DNA of 12,990 nucleotides from JAVVUJ01 sp964582545 (GTDB taxonomy: Bacteria > Bacillota > Clostridia > Peptostreptococcales > Anaerovoracaceae): positions 1 through 12,990 of the forward strand of contig CAZOSB010000047.1 in the NCBI GenBank assembly GCA_964582545.1, in the 5' to 3' direction. How positions within the stretch are numbered: the first letter of the stretch is position 1; each line of letters opens with the position of its first letter. Below are positions 5,096-12,690 of the stretch, piece after piece. Both the position numbers and the translations under genes were made by a program. Below the pieces are notes generated by a model. The model saw only the letters and a list, made by a program, of their open reading frames with translations. It was not told where the DNA came from and did not search any database.

Positions 5096-5560
5096 GTGGC
5101 TAAATTTAAGCCGGCAACTATTTCAAACGGAAGCTTTATTTTTTGTAGAGCAAGTGTAGCCATTCTTCTTTGGATCAGTATTCTATTACAGCTAAAATGG
5201 CTAGTGGCAGTGGTCTTTTTCATCATGATATTATCCGCCATTTTTAAAGTGGAAAAAGCACCTCTTATTCTTGTCTACAAATACACCTTAGAAAAAGTTA
5301 AGCCATCGAATAACGTTATTGTGGATGAAACCGGAATCTACGTATCCCATTTGGTTGGAGGTATCTTCGCAGGTTTCTGCCTCTTGCTTCTTTATTTTAA
5401 AGAGAATCCATGGGGCTGGATTGTTACTGCACTCTTTGCGATTTTACAGACCTCAGCGGCATTCGGCTTTTGCTCAGCCTTGAAGCTCTATACTTGCATG
5501 GCAGGGGGAAATTGTTGTAGGTTTGGAAAGTATGCAAAAAAGGTTAAAGAAAGATGTTAG
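5096..5560 (+). CDS. DUF4395-like membrane protein with cysteine-rich C-terminus
   Basis: A 154-residue membrane protein with segments at about 19-50 and 83-125. The second half (AFGFCSALKLYTC) matches the end of DUF4395 proteins, which carry a conserved F-G-F-C...C/K-L-Y motif after the last membrane helix. Unusually many cysteines follow: C126, C134, C140, C141 and C154. I chose GTG at 5096, five bases after GGAGG (5086-5090); the TTG at 5084 would place the ribosome binding site inside the gene. It starts two bases after the ICMT-like stop and overlaps the next gene by seven bases. The function of DUF4395 is unknown; the cysteines suggest thiol redox chemistry or metal binding. Confidence 0.7.
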   Translation: MAKFKPATISNGSFIFCRASVAILLWISILLQLKWLVAVVFFIMILSAIFKVEKAPLILVYKYTLEKVKPSNNVIVDETGIYVSHLVGGIFAGFCLLLLYFKENPWGWIVTALFAILQTSAAFGFCSALKLYTCMAGGNCCRFGKYAKKVKERC

Positions 5561-6285
5561 ACTCACACGAAAGAATCATCGGGTTTTTGCCGTCCATATT
5601 TGGAATTCCAAGCTACTCCATATTTTTTATCCTTGGAATACTGGCAGGGCTGCTATACTATATCATTGGAGCCAAGAAACGAGAAACAAAAAATAACGAT
5701 GCCATAACCATTGTTGCTTCCGCCTTGATTTTCGGATTCATAGGGAGTAAGATACCACTTTTATTTGAAACTCGAGACTTGACCATCCTTCTAACAGGGA
5801 AATCTATTCTAGGGGGACTTGTAGGAGGTATGTTCGGTGTACTTTTTATCAAAAAGGTGATGCATATTAATTTAAAAATGGGTAATGTTATCGCACCCTC
5901 TGTAGCACTGGGTATGGCTGTAGGCAGAATAGGCTGTTTTTTTAATGGTTGTTGCTATGGCATTAAATCAACTTTTGGTTATGATTTTGGGGATGGTTGC
6001 TTGAGAATCCCCACCCAACTATTGGAGGTAGCATTCCATTTGACAGCATTTATTTTATTACACTTTATGAAAGATCGAGTCCAAACCCAAGGGCTATTAT
6101 TTAAACTTTATTTATTGAGTTATTTTATATTTAGATTTTTTATAGAATTTATAAGGGAAAACCCAATTGTTTGGTTCCATATGAGCATCTATCAATTGAT
6201 TTGCTTGTTGGGAGTAGTTTATATAAGTATAACCTTGCGGCGAATGTTCAGAAAGACTGAACAAAATTCAAACTGTACAAAATAA
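5554..6285 (+). CDS. Lgt-like (prolipoprotein diacylglyceryl transferase family) membrane protein
   Basis: A 243-residue polytopic protein with about seven hydrophobic segments. Lgt family landmarks are present: GGLVGG (87-92), GRIGCFFNGCCYG (124-136, equivalent to GRIGNFINGE of Lgt) and FRFFIEFIRENP near 200, keeping the R-E-R pattern. However, the essential histidine before GGL-G in canonical Lgt (HGGLIG) is replaced by leucine (SILGGLVGG), and the glutamate of NGE is replaced by the C-C pair. Lgt moves diacylglyceryl from phosphatidylglycerol to lipoprotein cysteines; this paralogue probably does a different transfer. Its ATG overlaps the preceding stop by seven bases. A housekeeping lgt is expected elsewhere in the genome. 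Confidence 0.8.
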   Translation: MLDSHERIIGFLPSIFGIPSYSIFFILGILAGLLYYIIGAKKRETKNNDAITIVASALIFGFIGSKIPLLFETRDLTILLTGKSILGGLVGGMFGVLFIKKVMHINLKMGNVIAPSVALGMAVGRIGCFFNGCCYGIKSTFGYDFGDGCLRIPTQLLEVAFHLTAFILLHFMKDRVQTQGLLFKLYLLSYFIFRFFIEFIRENPIVWFHMSIYQLICLLGVVYISITLRRMFRKTEQNSNCTK

Positions 6286-6351
6286 AATTGAACAAAATAT
6301 AAACGTGACACAATTTAAAACGAGTAGATTTAAACCCCGTGGGAGGTAGTT

Positions 6352-6639
6352 ATGATTGATGACAAAGCCAAAAAAAACCTATCCTTTTGCTATAGCTTCT
6401 TTGGTACATTAGCCGTATTTGGTGCAGTGATTCTCTTTGGAGCATTGAGTGGTATTGGAGGATATGGACTCCTTGTTTTAGCCCTTCTATCCATTCCCAT
6501 TGCAATCATAGGGCTTATTTTATGGCTTATCCTGAGACAAAAAAACAAAATGTTAGCCATAGGGTTCTTATGTGGAGGGCTTGTCCCCATAACCGTATTA
6601 TTTGCCGTTACCGGGGGTTGTGGATTATTCTTATACTAG
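6352..6639 (+). CDS. Small hydrophobic membrane protein of unknown function
   Basis: A 95-residue protein with three predicted membrane segments (about 13-31, 37-60 and 68-92) separated by short loops, one carrying RQKNK. GGGAGG six bases before the ATG supports the start. It follows the Lgt-like gene by 66 bases with no terminator between, so it is likely the last gene of the operon; the larger gap leaves room for a separate promoter, none of which I see. No family recognised. Confidence 0.65.
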   Translation: MIDDKAKKNLSFCYSFFGTLAVFGAVILFGALSGIGGYGLLVLALLSIPIAIIGLILWLILRQKNKMLAIGFLCGGLVPITVLFAVTGGCGLFLY

Positions 6640-6651
6640 TCCGCAACTAAG

Positions 6652-6700
6652 AAACCACTGAAATCCTAACGAAAGGCTCAGTGGTTTTGTTGTCTCATTT
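6652..6700. terminator. Bidirectional terminator between convergent genes
   Basis: AAACCACTGA (6652-6661) pairs perfectly with TCAGTGGTTT (6678-6687) around a 16-base loop, followed on the plus strand by TGTTGTCTCATTTT. It ends the radical SAM/Lgt-like operon and can serve the stalk-domain gene arriving from the right, although its minus-strand U-run is poor. Confidence 0.8.
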
Positions 6701-7665
6701 TACAGGGCTTCTATAAACGTCTTAGGAACCATTGTTCTTCCTCCCTGCAATTTGGCAGGACCGTCCAGTTTTTCCATTCTATCCAAAGGTTTTATGTCCT
6801 TTGTATCGTGTGTATAGGTAAATTGATCACTACCTAGGGTGATAACCGCCTTAGCATCGTCCTTGGTCAGGGTAATGGGCGCTTTGTTGGAAGTCCAAGT
6901 AATCTTGTATCCTTTGGTCTCTGCACCTTCCCTCAGGGGCACATATTCTACAGGAGTATTTTCTGTAGAAACGGTCGCCTCATCCTTTGCTTTATCCGAG
7001 GTTAATTCCTCAGCTGTATTTAAAATCAAAACGAAATCAGGATTGGTTTGTGCCGGTAAACTTAATGTTGCTATGCTATAAAATACTAAGCTTTCTGCAA
7101 ACTTTACATCCTCAGGTTTATATAACCGTTTGGAACTTTTGGAATCAAGGATCTGAGTCTTTTCATCCATATTTAACTTTAATGTATCTTCCCAGTTAAG
7201 GAAGTCGTCGTTGTAAACGGATAAGTCCAACGAGCCCTCTTCTGTATTGACGATAAATCCTATCACTCCACTGGTCTGAGGAGGTAGGCTCATTGTCATA
7301 GGTGCCATTTTATCCAAGATAGCGGCAACCTGCATACCCTTCTTAATATCTGATATTTTTACAAAGTTCTTTGTCTTTTGATCCAAGACAAAAGCTTGGG
7401 GGTTCACATGAAAGATCATTCCTGATTGATCATTGGAAATCTCAATTGTTGTAAAATCCTTTTCCTTTGTAATCTCCGTCACCTTACCGTGCACCAACAT
7501 ATTTTTCCCTGCACTTTCTCCCTTCCCAGGAGCTTCTATAGCTGGTGTTCCATCGCTTCCCCCAGTCACCACAGGCTGTCCCACCGCTGCAAAAGCCGTG
7601 GTTGACATCAAAGCCATAACCGTCAAAATGCTAATAATCATTTTCATCGAATAATTGTTTTTCAT
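6700..7665 (-). CDS. Secreted protein with C-terminal copper-amine-oxidase-N-like (stalk) domain
   Basis: I place the start at ATG 7665, since GGAGG lies five bases before it; an ATG twelve bases upstream would overlap that site. The 321-residue product has a signal peptide (about 1-26, ending TTAFA). Residues about 50-150 hold a strand-rich module (NMLVHGKVTEITKEKDFTTI) with repeated short beta units, and 241-321 form one stalk domain: EYVPLREGAETKGYKITW, VITLGSDQFTY and a closing GGRTMVPKTFIEAL. The domain is common in clostridial surface proteins, and despite its name has no oxidase activity. The protein stops right after the domain. Role is unknown; likely cell-envelope associated. Its promoter is not clear; TTGATA...TAATAG near 7740-7710 is weak. 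Confidence 0.8.
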   Translation of the reverse strand: MKNNYSMKMIISILTVMALMSTTAFAAVGQPVVTGGSDGTPAIEAPGKGESAGKNMLVHGKVTEITKEKDFTTIEISNDQSGMIFHVNPQAFVLDQKTKNFVKISDIKKGMQVAAILDKMAPMTMSLPPQTSGVIGFIVNTEEGSLDLSVYNDDFLNWEDTLKLNMDEKTQILDSKSSKRLYKPEDVKFAESLVFYSIATLSLPAQTNPDFVLILNTAEELTSDKAKDEATVSTENTPVEYVPLREGAETKGYKITWTSNKAPITLTKDDAKAVITLGSDQFTYTHDTKDIKPLDRMEKLDGPAKLQGGRTMVPKTFIEAL

Positions 7666-7780
7666 CTCTTCCTCCATAACTATCGTATTTCAATTCTACT
7701 ATTATGACGATTCTATTACAGGGAAAGTTCCATTGTATCAAAAAATTTTAATTAAAAAAATGTTTATAGATCCATGATAT

Positions 7781-8335
7781 TTATATTTTGAAAAACGCCT
7801 TAAGACCGATGACGATTAAGATGATCCCTCCTAAGAACAAAGCCTTATTTCCTAAAAGGTTTCCAAACTTTTTACCGATTAGGATGGCGCAAAGGCTCAG
7901 GGCAAAGGTAACCATACCAATGATTAAAACAGCATTTAAGATATTTATTTTCATAACACAGAAGCCTACCCCTACGGCAAAGGCATCTATACTGGTTGCA
8001 AAAGCTTGCACAATCAATAAGCGTAAGGTTAAGGTTCCCGATTGCTTTTGCTGTACACCATCACCTTTCCATCCGTCCAAGACCATTTTACCACCTATGT
8101 ACCCTAAGATGATTAAGATTACAACACCTGAGTACTTTGATATAACCTCAGCAAAAAACCCTCCTGCAAAATATCCGAGAAAAGGCATCAATGCCTGAAA
8201 AAATCCAAAAAATAAAGGCATAAGCAACTCTCTCGATCTACTCATCCTGTTAAAGACCATGCCATTGGACATGGAAACTGCTACCGCATCCATACTCAAT
8301 CCAACCGCGATCAAAATTATTTCTAATAAATTCAA
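7781..8335 (-). CDS. mntP: Manganese efflux pump MntP
   Basis: A 184-residue protein with six membrane segments arranged as two repeats. Each repeat begins with the family aspartate motif: GLSMDAVAVSMSNG (D16) and QAFATSIDAFAVGVGF (D117), both seen in MntP/YebN exporters. It removes excess Mn2+ from the cytoplasm. The start is TTG at 8335, eight bases after AAGGAG, which lies in the 3' end of plsC; the two genes are one base apart and surely cotranscribed. No yybP-ykoY manganese riboswitch can precede it here because there is no leader, so regulation must act on the upstream promoter or be absent. Confidence 0.92.
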   Translation of the reverse strand: MNLLEIILIAVGLSMDAVAVSMSNGMVFNRMSRSRELLMPLFFGFFQALMPFLGYFAGGFFAEVISKYSGVVILIILGYIGGKMVLDGWKGDGVQQKQSGTLTLRLLIVQAFATSIDAFAVGVGFCVMKINILNAVLIIGMVTFALSLCAILIGKKFGNLLGNKALFLGGIILIVIGLKAFFKI

Positions 8336-8336
8336 A

Positions 8337-9071
8337 TTATGTACTCCTTCGATCTTCCCTATTTATCAATACACTTTCTATAGAGGCCTTCACCTTATCT
8401 CCCATAGCTTTGCCTTCTTCTTTTGTTAACTCAGTGGTAAATACAGGAGGTAATACGGTCAAATGAACTAAGCCGGGTTTAATCCAGCCACCATTGGCTT
8501 CCATAATCTTGTAGGAACCATCTATAACTACAGGAACAATGGGTACTTTAGACTTTAATGCAGTTCTAAAGGCTCCATCCTTAAACTCTCCCAGCTGTTT
8601 TCCTTTGCTCCTTGTGCCCTCAGGAAAAATAATAACAGATTTTCCCTCAATTAGCAATTTTTCCGCATCCCCCAACACTCTCATACACTGCCTAGGGTTT
8701 TCTCTATCTATGAAAAGGCAATCAAACAGCTTCATCCAAGAAGCGATCATTGGCATCTTTTCCAACTCTATTTTGGCAACGATACTTTTGGGTTCATCCA
8801 ACCGGCTTAATAGTATGGGGATGTCAAAATTCCCTTGATGATTGCTAACAAATAAAGCCGCACCTTCTGGAATATTTTCCAGCCCATTTACCTGAACCTC
8901 TACGCCCGCTGCCTTCAGAAGCCTGTTCCCCCATTCACTCACTACCTTGTGGACATGGGTCATAAGCTCCCCTTGTTTGCCTTCACGGTACAATTTTTTT
9001 GCAACACCATATTGTGGCAAAAGATAGAACAAATAGCACCAAAAATACAAAAACCAAAGAATTGTCCTCAA
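8337..9071 (-). CDS. plsC: 1-acyl-sn-glycerol-3-phosphate acyltransferase (PlsC)
   Basis: A 244-residue membrane-bound acyltransferase that turns lysophosphatidic acid into phosphatidic acid, the second acylation of phospholipid synthesis. An N-terminal hydrophobic segment (about 3-20) anchors it. Motif I is NHQGNFD (77-83, H78 and D83 catalytic), motif II is about FIDRENP (120-126), motif III is FPEGTRS (149-155), and motif IV is VPIVPVVIDGS (about 175-185). Start is TTG at 9071, preceded by AAGGGG at five bases. It follows the bacteriohemerythrin gene by 54 bases without a terminator, so the three genes hemerythrin-plsC-mntP may form one transcript. It could also be one of several PlsC paralogues. 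Confidence 0.92.
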   Translation of the reverse strand: MRTILWFLYFWCYLFYLLPQYGVAKKLYREGKQGELMTHVHKVVSEWGNRLLKAAGVEVQVNGLENIPEGAALFVSNHQGNFDIPILLSRLDEPKSIVAKIELEKMPMIASWMKLFDCLFIDRENPRQCMRVLGDAEKLLIEGKSVIIFPEGTRSKGKQLGEFKDGAFRTALKSKVPIVPVVIDGSYKIMEANGGWIKPGLVHLTVLPPVFTTELTKEEGKAMGDKVKASIESVLINREDRRST

Positions 9072-9125
9072 ATTTTCCCCTTCCGGCTTGACGCCTACTT
9101 CTTCTAATCAGTGACTTTAAACTTT

Positions 9126-9545
9126 TTATCCTTCTTGTTTTCTTTCTTTACAGAATTGAACAAACTTCTGATCTTCGTCGATGATGTGAGAATTTAACCA
9201 GTTGCTTAAAAAATTGACTACCTCTTTAGTAACGGCTGGAAGATCTATGTTTTTATCTCTTGTCATAAGGTTTAACCTCTTGAGTTCAAAAGACATTTGC
9301 TTATGGAGCGCCGCATGGGATCTGTAATCCGGATATGCTGAAATGGACATATAACTTTCTTCCGCTTGAAAATGCATACTGGCATAATTTTCAACTTCTT
9401 GCAACAGATTGAGCAACTCCGAATAATCATATCTTTTTTCAAATTTTAAAGCATACATATTCACGATTAAAACAATTTCCTTGTGTTGCTTATCTATCAT
9501 GTCAATTCCCGTTAAATACTTGTCATCCCAGGGTAATATAAACAT
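9126..9545 (-). CDS. Bacteriohemerythrin
   Basis: A 139-residue four-helix protein with a complete diiron ligand set: H21, H58, E62, H77, H81, H120 and D125 (motifs DKQHKE, HFQAEE, HAALH and HIIDEDQ), preceded by the usual WDDKYLTGI start. It binds O2 reversibly at a non-haem diiron centre and in anaerobes is thought to sense or scavenge oxygen. I chose ATG at 9545 because GGAG lies five bases upstream; an upstream in-frame TTG at 9572 would place that site inside the gene. No fused signalling domain. It heads a possible operon with plsC and mntP. Confidence 0.93.
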   Translation of the reverse strand: MFILPWDDKYLTGIDMIDKQHKEIVLIVNMYALKFEKRYDYSELLNLLQEVENYASMHFQAEESYMSISAYPDYRSHAALHKQMSFELKRLNLMTRDKNIDLPAVTKEVVNFLSNWLNSHIIDEDQKFVQFCKERKQEG

Positions 9546-9840
9546 CTTTGCTCCTTTGTTGAAAAATACCAAACCTTAGACTTATCTACTAATTAAAGAG
9601 CAGATAAGAGCTTCTCAATAACAATCCTATATTAAAATGAAGTTCATCTGTTGATTTAACTTGTTGACCCTTAGTATTATACTTTAAAATTGTCATTTTT
9701 TAAAGTATTTTTTAAAATATAAATGTAATAAAATTGATTTACTTCATTAATGGTATCATAATTTCTTAGCTGTTATAATGAAATATAATTAATTATATTC
9801 AAATTAGCTAGAAATTATTTATCAGAAATCAAGGGGTATT
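9546..9840. promoter_or_regulatory. Divergent promoter region between hemerythrin and the DUF3810 gene
   Basis: On the plus strand an extended -10, TGTTATAAT (9771-9779), lies about 60 bases before ATG 9841; its -35 is poor, as is common for extended -10 promoters. On the minus strand TATAAT (9681-9676) could start the hemerythrin transcript, with a weak -35 (TTTAAA). That would give a leader of about 125 bases carrying the inverted repeat CTTATCT/AGATAAG (9581-9587 with 9602-9608). AAGGGG before ATG 9841 is the ribosome binding site. No other gene is visible. Confidence 0.45.
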
Positions 9841-10971
9841 ATGAAAACACATCGTTGGAAATGGTCATACATAATTATAGGAATTTTATCCTCCATTTTT
9901 TTAACTTTTATTAGTAGAAATTCCATTTTATTTGCTGATTTTTATGCAAAAGAGGTTTATCCAATTTTATTGAATACGTTAGGAAGATTTAGTAATTTAT
10001 TCCCATTTTCCCTTTTGGAACTATGCATTTACCTAGTTCTTCTCATGGGGGGACTTGTTTTAATCCTTCTATGCACCTGCATCTTTTCCTCAAACCGAAG
10101 ATATGTTTTGGTGCGGACATTGAAAAAAAACTATTTGGGTCTACTCTGCACGCTCACGACATTCCTCCTGCTCTTCGTTCTGGGATGCGGATTGAATTAT
10201 GAACGAAATTCCTTCGCTGAGGATGCAGACCTATTGATCTTGCCTTCCTCTCAAGAAGAGTTGGTCGCCCTATGCCAGATCTTGTCAGAGGAGTTGGTTT
10301 CGCTTTCCCAAGAGATTTCCTTGGATAATAGGGGCTTGCTTTCTTTCGGTCAAAATAAAAAGGAGTTATCTGAAAAAGAGGCTGTGCAAGCTATGAGCCA
10401 ATTGAGCCTATCCTACGAAACTTTAAAAGGCTACACGCCTCAGCCCAAAGCAGTGATTGCTTCAAAAGCTATGTCTTCCTTAAACCTGGGTGGTATTTTC
10501 TCCCCTTTTACCATTGAGGCGAACTATAATCAAGATATTCCTGATTTTCTACTTCCATTTACGATGGCTCACGAGCTTGCTCATCTAAAGGGCTATATGC
10601 CTGAGGAGGAGGCCGGCTTTATCGGCTATCTGGTTTGCATGGAGTCAAGCACTCCTGAGTTTCGCTATAGTGGTGCTCTTAATGGTCTGAAATATGCTTT
10701 AAATTCTCTTTACGCCTATGGGGATCAAGACACCTATGCCCAGCTGGTGAGCCAATTGCCCACACAAGTAAAATTAGAGCTAGAAAACAACAGAGAATAT
10801 TGGAAATCCTATGAAGGTAAGGTCGCAGAAGTAGCTAGTAAGGCAAACGACTATTACCTGAAGGCAAATGCTCAGGAAGATGGTGTGCGAAGCTATGGGA
10901 AAATGGTGGATTTGCTCATAGCCTACCATCGTGTAGAAATTATGAAAAGAACCGGTCAGGATGGTTTGTAA
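9841..10971 (+). CDS. DUF3810 membrane protein with HELAH zinc-metalloprotease motif
   Basis: A 376-residue protein. Three N-terminal membrane segments (about 8-26, 58-82 and 98-117) are followed by a long soluble region. It contains LGGIFSPFTIEANYNQD (216-232) and MAHELAHLKGYMPEEEAGF (242-260), the DUF3810 hallmark. HELAH supplies two zinc-binding histidines (244, 248) and a catalytic glutamate (245), and one of the glutamates at 255-257 is a likely third ligand, as in gluzincins. The soluble part probably faces outside, but topology and substrate are unknown. No peptidase activity is established for the family to my knowledge. It ends one base from the stop of the convergent radical SAM gene, with no terminator hairpin between. 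Confidence 0.82.
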   Translation: MKTHRWKWSYIIIGILSSIFLTFISRNSILFADFYAKEVYPILLNTLGRFSNLFPFSLLELCIYLVLLMGGLVLILLCTCIFSSNRRYVLVRTLKKNYLGLLCTLTTFLLLFVLGCGLNYERNSFAEDADLLILPSSQEELVALCQILSEELVSLSQEISLDNRGLLSFGQNKKELSEKEAVQAMSQLSLSYETLKGYTPQPKAVIASKAMSSLNLGGIFSPFTIEANYNQDIPDFLLPFTMAHELAHLKGYMPEEEAGFIGYLVCMESSTPEFRYSGALNGLKYALNSLYAYGDQDTYAQLVSQLPTQVKLELENNREYWKSYEGKVAEVASKANDYYLKANAQEDGVRSYGKMVDLLIAYHRVEIMKRTGQDGL

Positions 10972-10972
10972 T

Positions 10973-12034
10973 CTATATTGAAACCTTATAACAATAGTTA
11001 GGCAAATGGTTGTCTTGTTGGAATTTAAAGGTAAATTGCGGATATTCTCTAGAAAGGTATCGTTTGTTGGTACCTTTATGTCCGATTAGGTTGGAGAAGC
11101 ATCTCCCATTGCTTGTCAGGATTATCTCTTGCACATGATCCTGATTTTTGTCAGGTGTTTCTCTCTGTGAGAAACGACCTTGAATTAGGCTTTGGATTTG
11201 TTCCTCCACGGATTCTATTGCCAATCGAGATTCTACAATCTGCCGGAAGGCAGGATGATAAGTTTCCCCTGCATTGCAGCTCTGCTCGTTGATAAAGTCT
11301 GAGCTTTTTAATCCTACTCGAATGACGTTGATGCCAGCTTCGGTTAGCAATTTAAACATCTCTTTGGTGGTGTAAAGGGCTTCTTCTTGAGAAATCCCCT
11401 GATATGCCCCTTTTTGAAACATATCAAAAAGCTCTGTATTAGGTAGGACGATGGTAGGGTATAAGCGTGCTATGGTAGGCTTTAACTTGATGACCTCTTT
11501 GGCAGAATATAGACACTTCTCATGGGAATCTCCAGGCAACCCCACCATCAACTGTATTCCCAAGGTAAAATCATATTTTTTAATCAGGTCACATGCCGTG
11601 TAAACTACCTCAGCACCGTGCCCCCTCTTTGATCTTGCCAAAACCAACTCATCAAAGGATTGTACCCCTAATTCGATAATATCTACCCCATAAGCTTTTA
11701 AGTTTGTTAAAATTGTTTCATCGATATAATCGGGTCTGGTGGAGATATGAATCTTATGGATTTCGCCTTTATCTTTCCATTTTTTTGCCGCTTTTAAATA
11801 TTTTAACTGCATATTTATTTCAAGTCCTGTGAAACTACCTCCATAAAAAGCAATCTCTCGAGTTTTTATATTTTTTGATTTTATAGTTGCCATCCATGTA
11901 GTAATAATTTCTTCCATTTGATCCAATGAGGGTGCCTGATTCTTAGCTGTAATCATCTTCTGATTGCAAAATACGCAATCATTTTTGCATCCCTCGTGAG
12001 GAATGAAAATGGGAATAATCGCATGCTGCTTCAT
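10973..12034 (-). CDS. Elp3-like radical SAM protein
   Basis: A 353-residue protein with the radical SAM cluster motif C16-x3-C20-x2-C23 (GCKNDCVFC), YGGSFTG (64-70), ISTRPD and GVQSFDELVLARSKRGH, which are features of the Elp3/YhcC branch. Unlike Elp3 it lacks the C-terminal acetyltransferase domain; the last 90 residues correspond to a radical-SAM C-terminal extension. Firmicutes genomes often carry such a protein, usually labelled 'elongator complex protein 3'; a role in RNA modification is assumed, not shown. The ATG overlaps the sdpI-like stop by four bases (ATGA), so it is coupled to the sdpR-sdpI pair. Confidence 0.85.
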   Translation of the reverse strand: MKQHAIIPIFIPHEGCKNDCVFCNQKMITAKNQAPSLDQMEEIITTWMATIKSKNIKTREIAFYGGSFTGLEINMQLKYLKAAKKWKDKGEIHKIHISTRPDYIDETILTNLKAYGVDIIELGVQSFDELVLARSKRGHGAEVVYTACDLIKKYDFTLGIQLMVGLPGDSHEKCLYSAKEVIKLKPTIARLYPTIVLPNTELFDMFQKGAYQGISQEEALYTTKEMFKLLTEAGINVIRVGLKSSDFINEQSCNAGETYHPAFRQIVESRLAIESVEEQIQSLIQGRFSQRETPDKNQDHVQEIILTSNGRCFSNLIGHKGTNKRYLSREYPQFTFKFQQDNHLPNYCYKVSI

Positions 12035-12669
12035 TTATTGTACCAAACATAGGACATGACCATGGGAGCTATAGCAAGCACCATGGCAACCCCTATGATT
12101 AAAAAGAAATGAATGGTTGAGCCCATGGTAAAAGAAGTCAGTGCAATTAAGATGCCCCCAATCACCCATAATCCCCCTGCGAATCTGTGGGTCTTGTTCC
12201 AGACTTCCTCACTGGATAACGTCCAGGGTGTTTTGATTCCCATAAAAAAATTAGATTTGAATTTTGGCATCATATTTCCCAGGAAAATAAAGAGAAATCC
12301 AACCATGATTGGAATTATTCTTCCCATATTCATGGTTCCGGGATTGATGCTCTCCATGAGAACCGCACCAATAACTAAAACAAAAAAAGTATTAAACATA
12401 ATGATAAAAGTGTTATATTGACTAGTAAATTTGGAGTAATTTTCCTTTCTCGGGTCTATCTTTGGCAATATGTTAAAAAGCAAAGTCAACACTAAGGGAA
12501 TACTTCCCAAAAGCCAAATTCCACTCTTTGCACCGTATCTGTTTATTTCCCCATCGAATCCCCAATGCATAGGCATCTGCTCCGGCAAACGGCTATAAAA
12601 CAGAGCAATTATGGCAAATGGGATAAAAGCTATAATAAATTGAACGATATATTTGTGATTGGTTTTCAT
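12031..12669 (-). CDS. SdpI-family membrane protein (DUF1648 + SdpI domain)
   Basis: A 212-residue protein with six hydrophobic segments. DUF1648 comes first (LPEQMPMHWGFDGEINRYG, 28-46), then the SdpI core: GNMMPKFKSNFFMGIKTPWT (131-150) continuing LSSEEVWNKTHRFAGGLWVI. In Bacillus subtilis SdpI protects against the SdpC toxin and sequesters the repressor SdpR at the membrane. Here the gene sits 21 bases after an sdpR-like gene, with AAAGGAGG six bases before ATG. No sdpABC-like toxin genes are in the window, so an immunity role is possible but unproven; many genomes carry SdpI relatives without a toxin. Confidence 0.9.
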   Translation of the reverse strand: MKTNHKYIVQFIIAFIPFAIIALFYSRLPEQMPMHWGFDGEINRYGAKSGIWLLGSIPLVLTLLFNILPKIDPRKENYSKFTSQYNTFIIMFNTFFVLVIGAVLMESINPGTMNMGRIIPIMVGFLFIFLGNMMPKFKSNFFMGIKTPWTLSSEEVWNKTHRFAGGLWVIGGILIALTSFTMGSTIHFFLIIGVAMVLAIAPMVMSYVWYNK

Positions 12670-12690
12670 TTTGAACCTCCTTTAATTTGG

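Noticed and set aside
5084..5560. TTG start at 5084 for the DUF4395 gene
   Set aside because: The TTG overlaps the GGAGG ribosome binding site and the end of the upstream gene; GTG 5096 has correct spacing.
6700..7677. Longer stalk-protein start at ATG 7677
   Set aside because: The first codons of that reading are the ribosome binding site (GGAGG) of the ATG at 7665.
7788..8198. Plus-strand ORF of 136 codons
   Set aside because: It is the antisense shadow of mntP, with a composition typical of reversed membrane-protein codons.
8336..8400. Manganese riboswitch upstream of mntP
   Set aside because: Only one base separates plsC and mntP, leaving no untranslated leader in which such an RNA could fold.
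9126..9572. Longer bacteriohemerythrin from TTG 9572
   Set aside because: The extra nine codons contain the ribosome binding site of the ATG at 9545, and family members start near the W-D motif.
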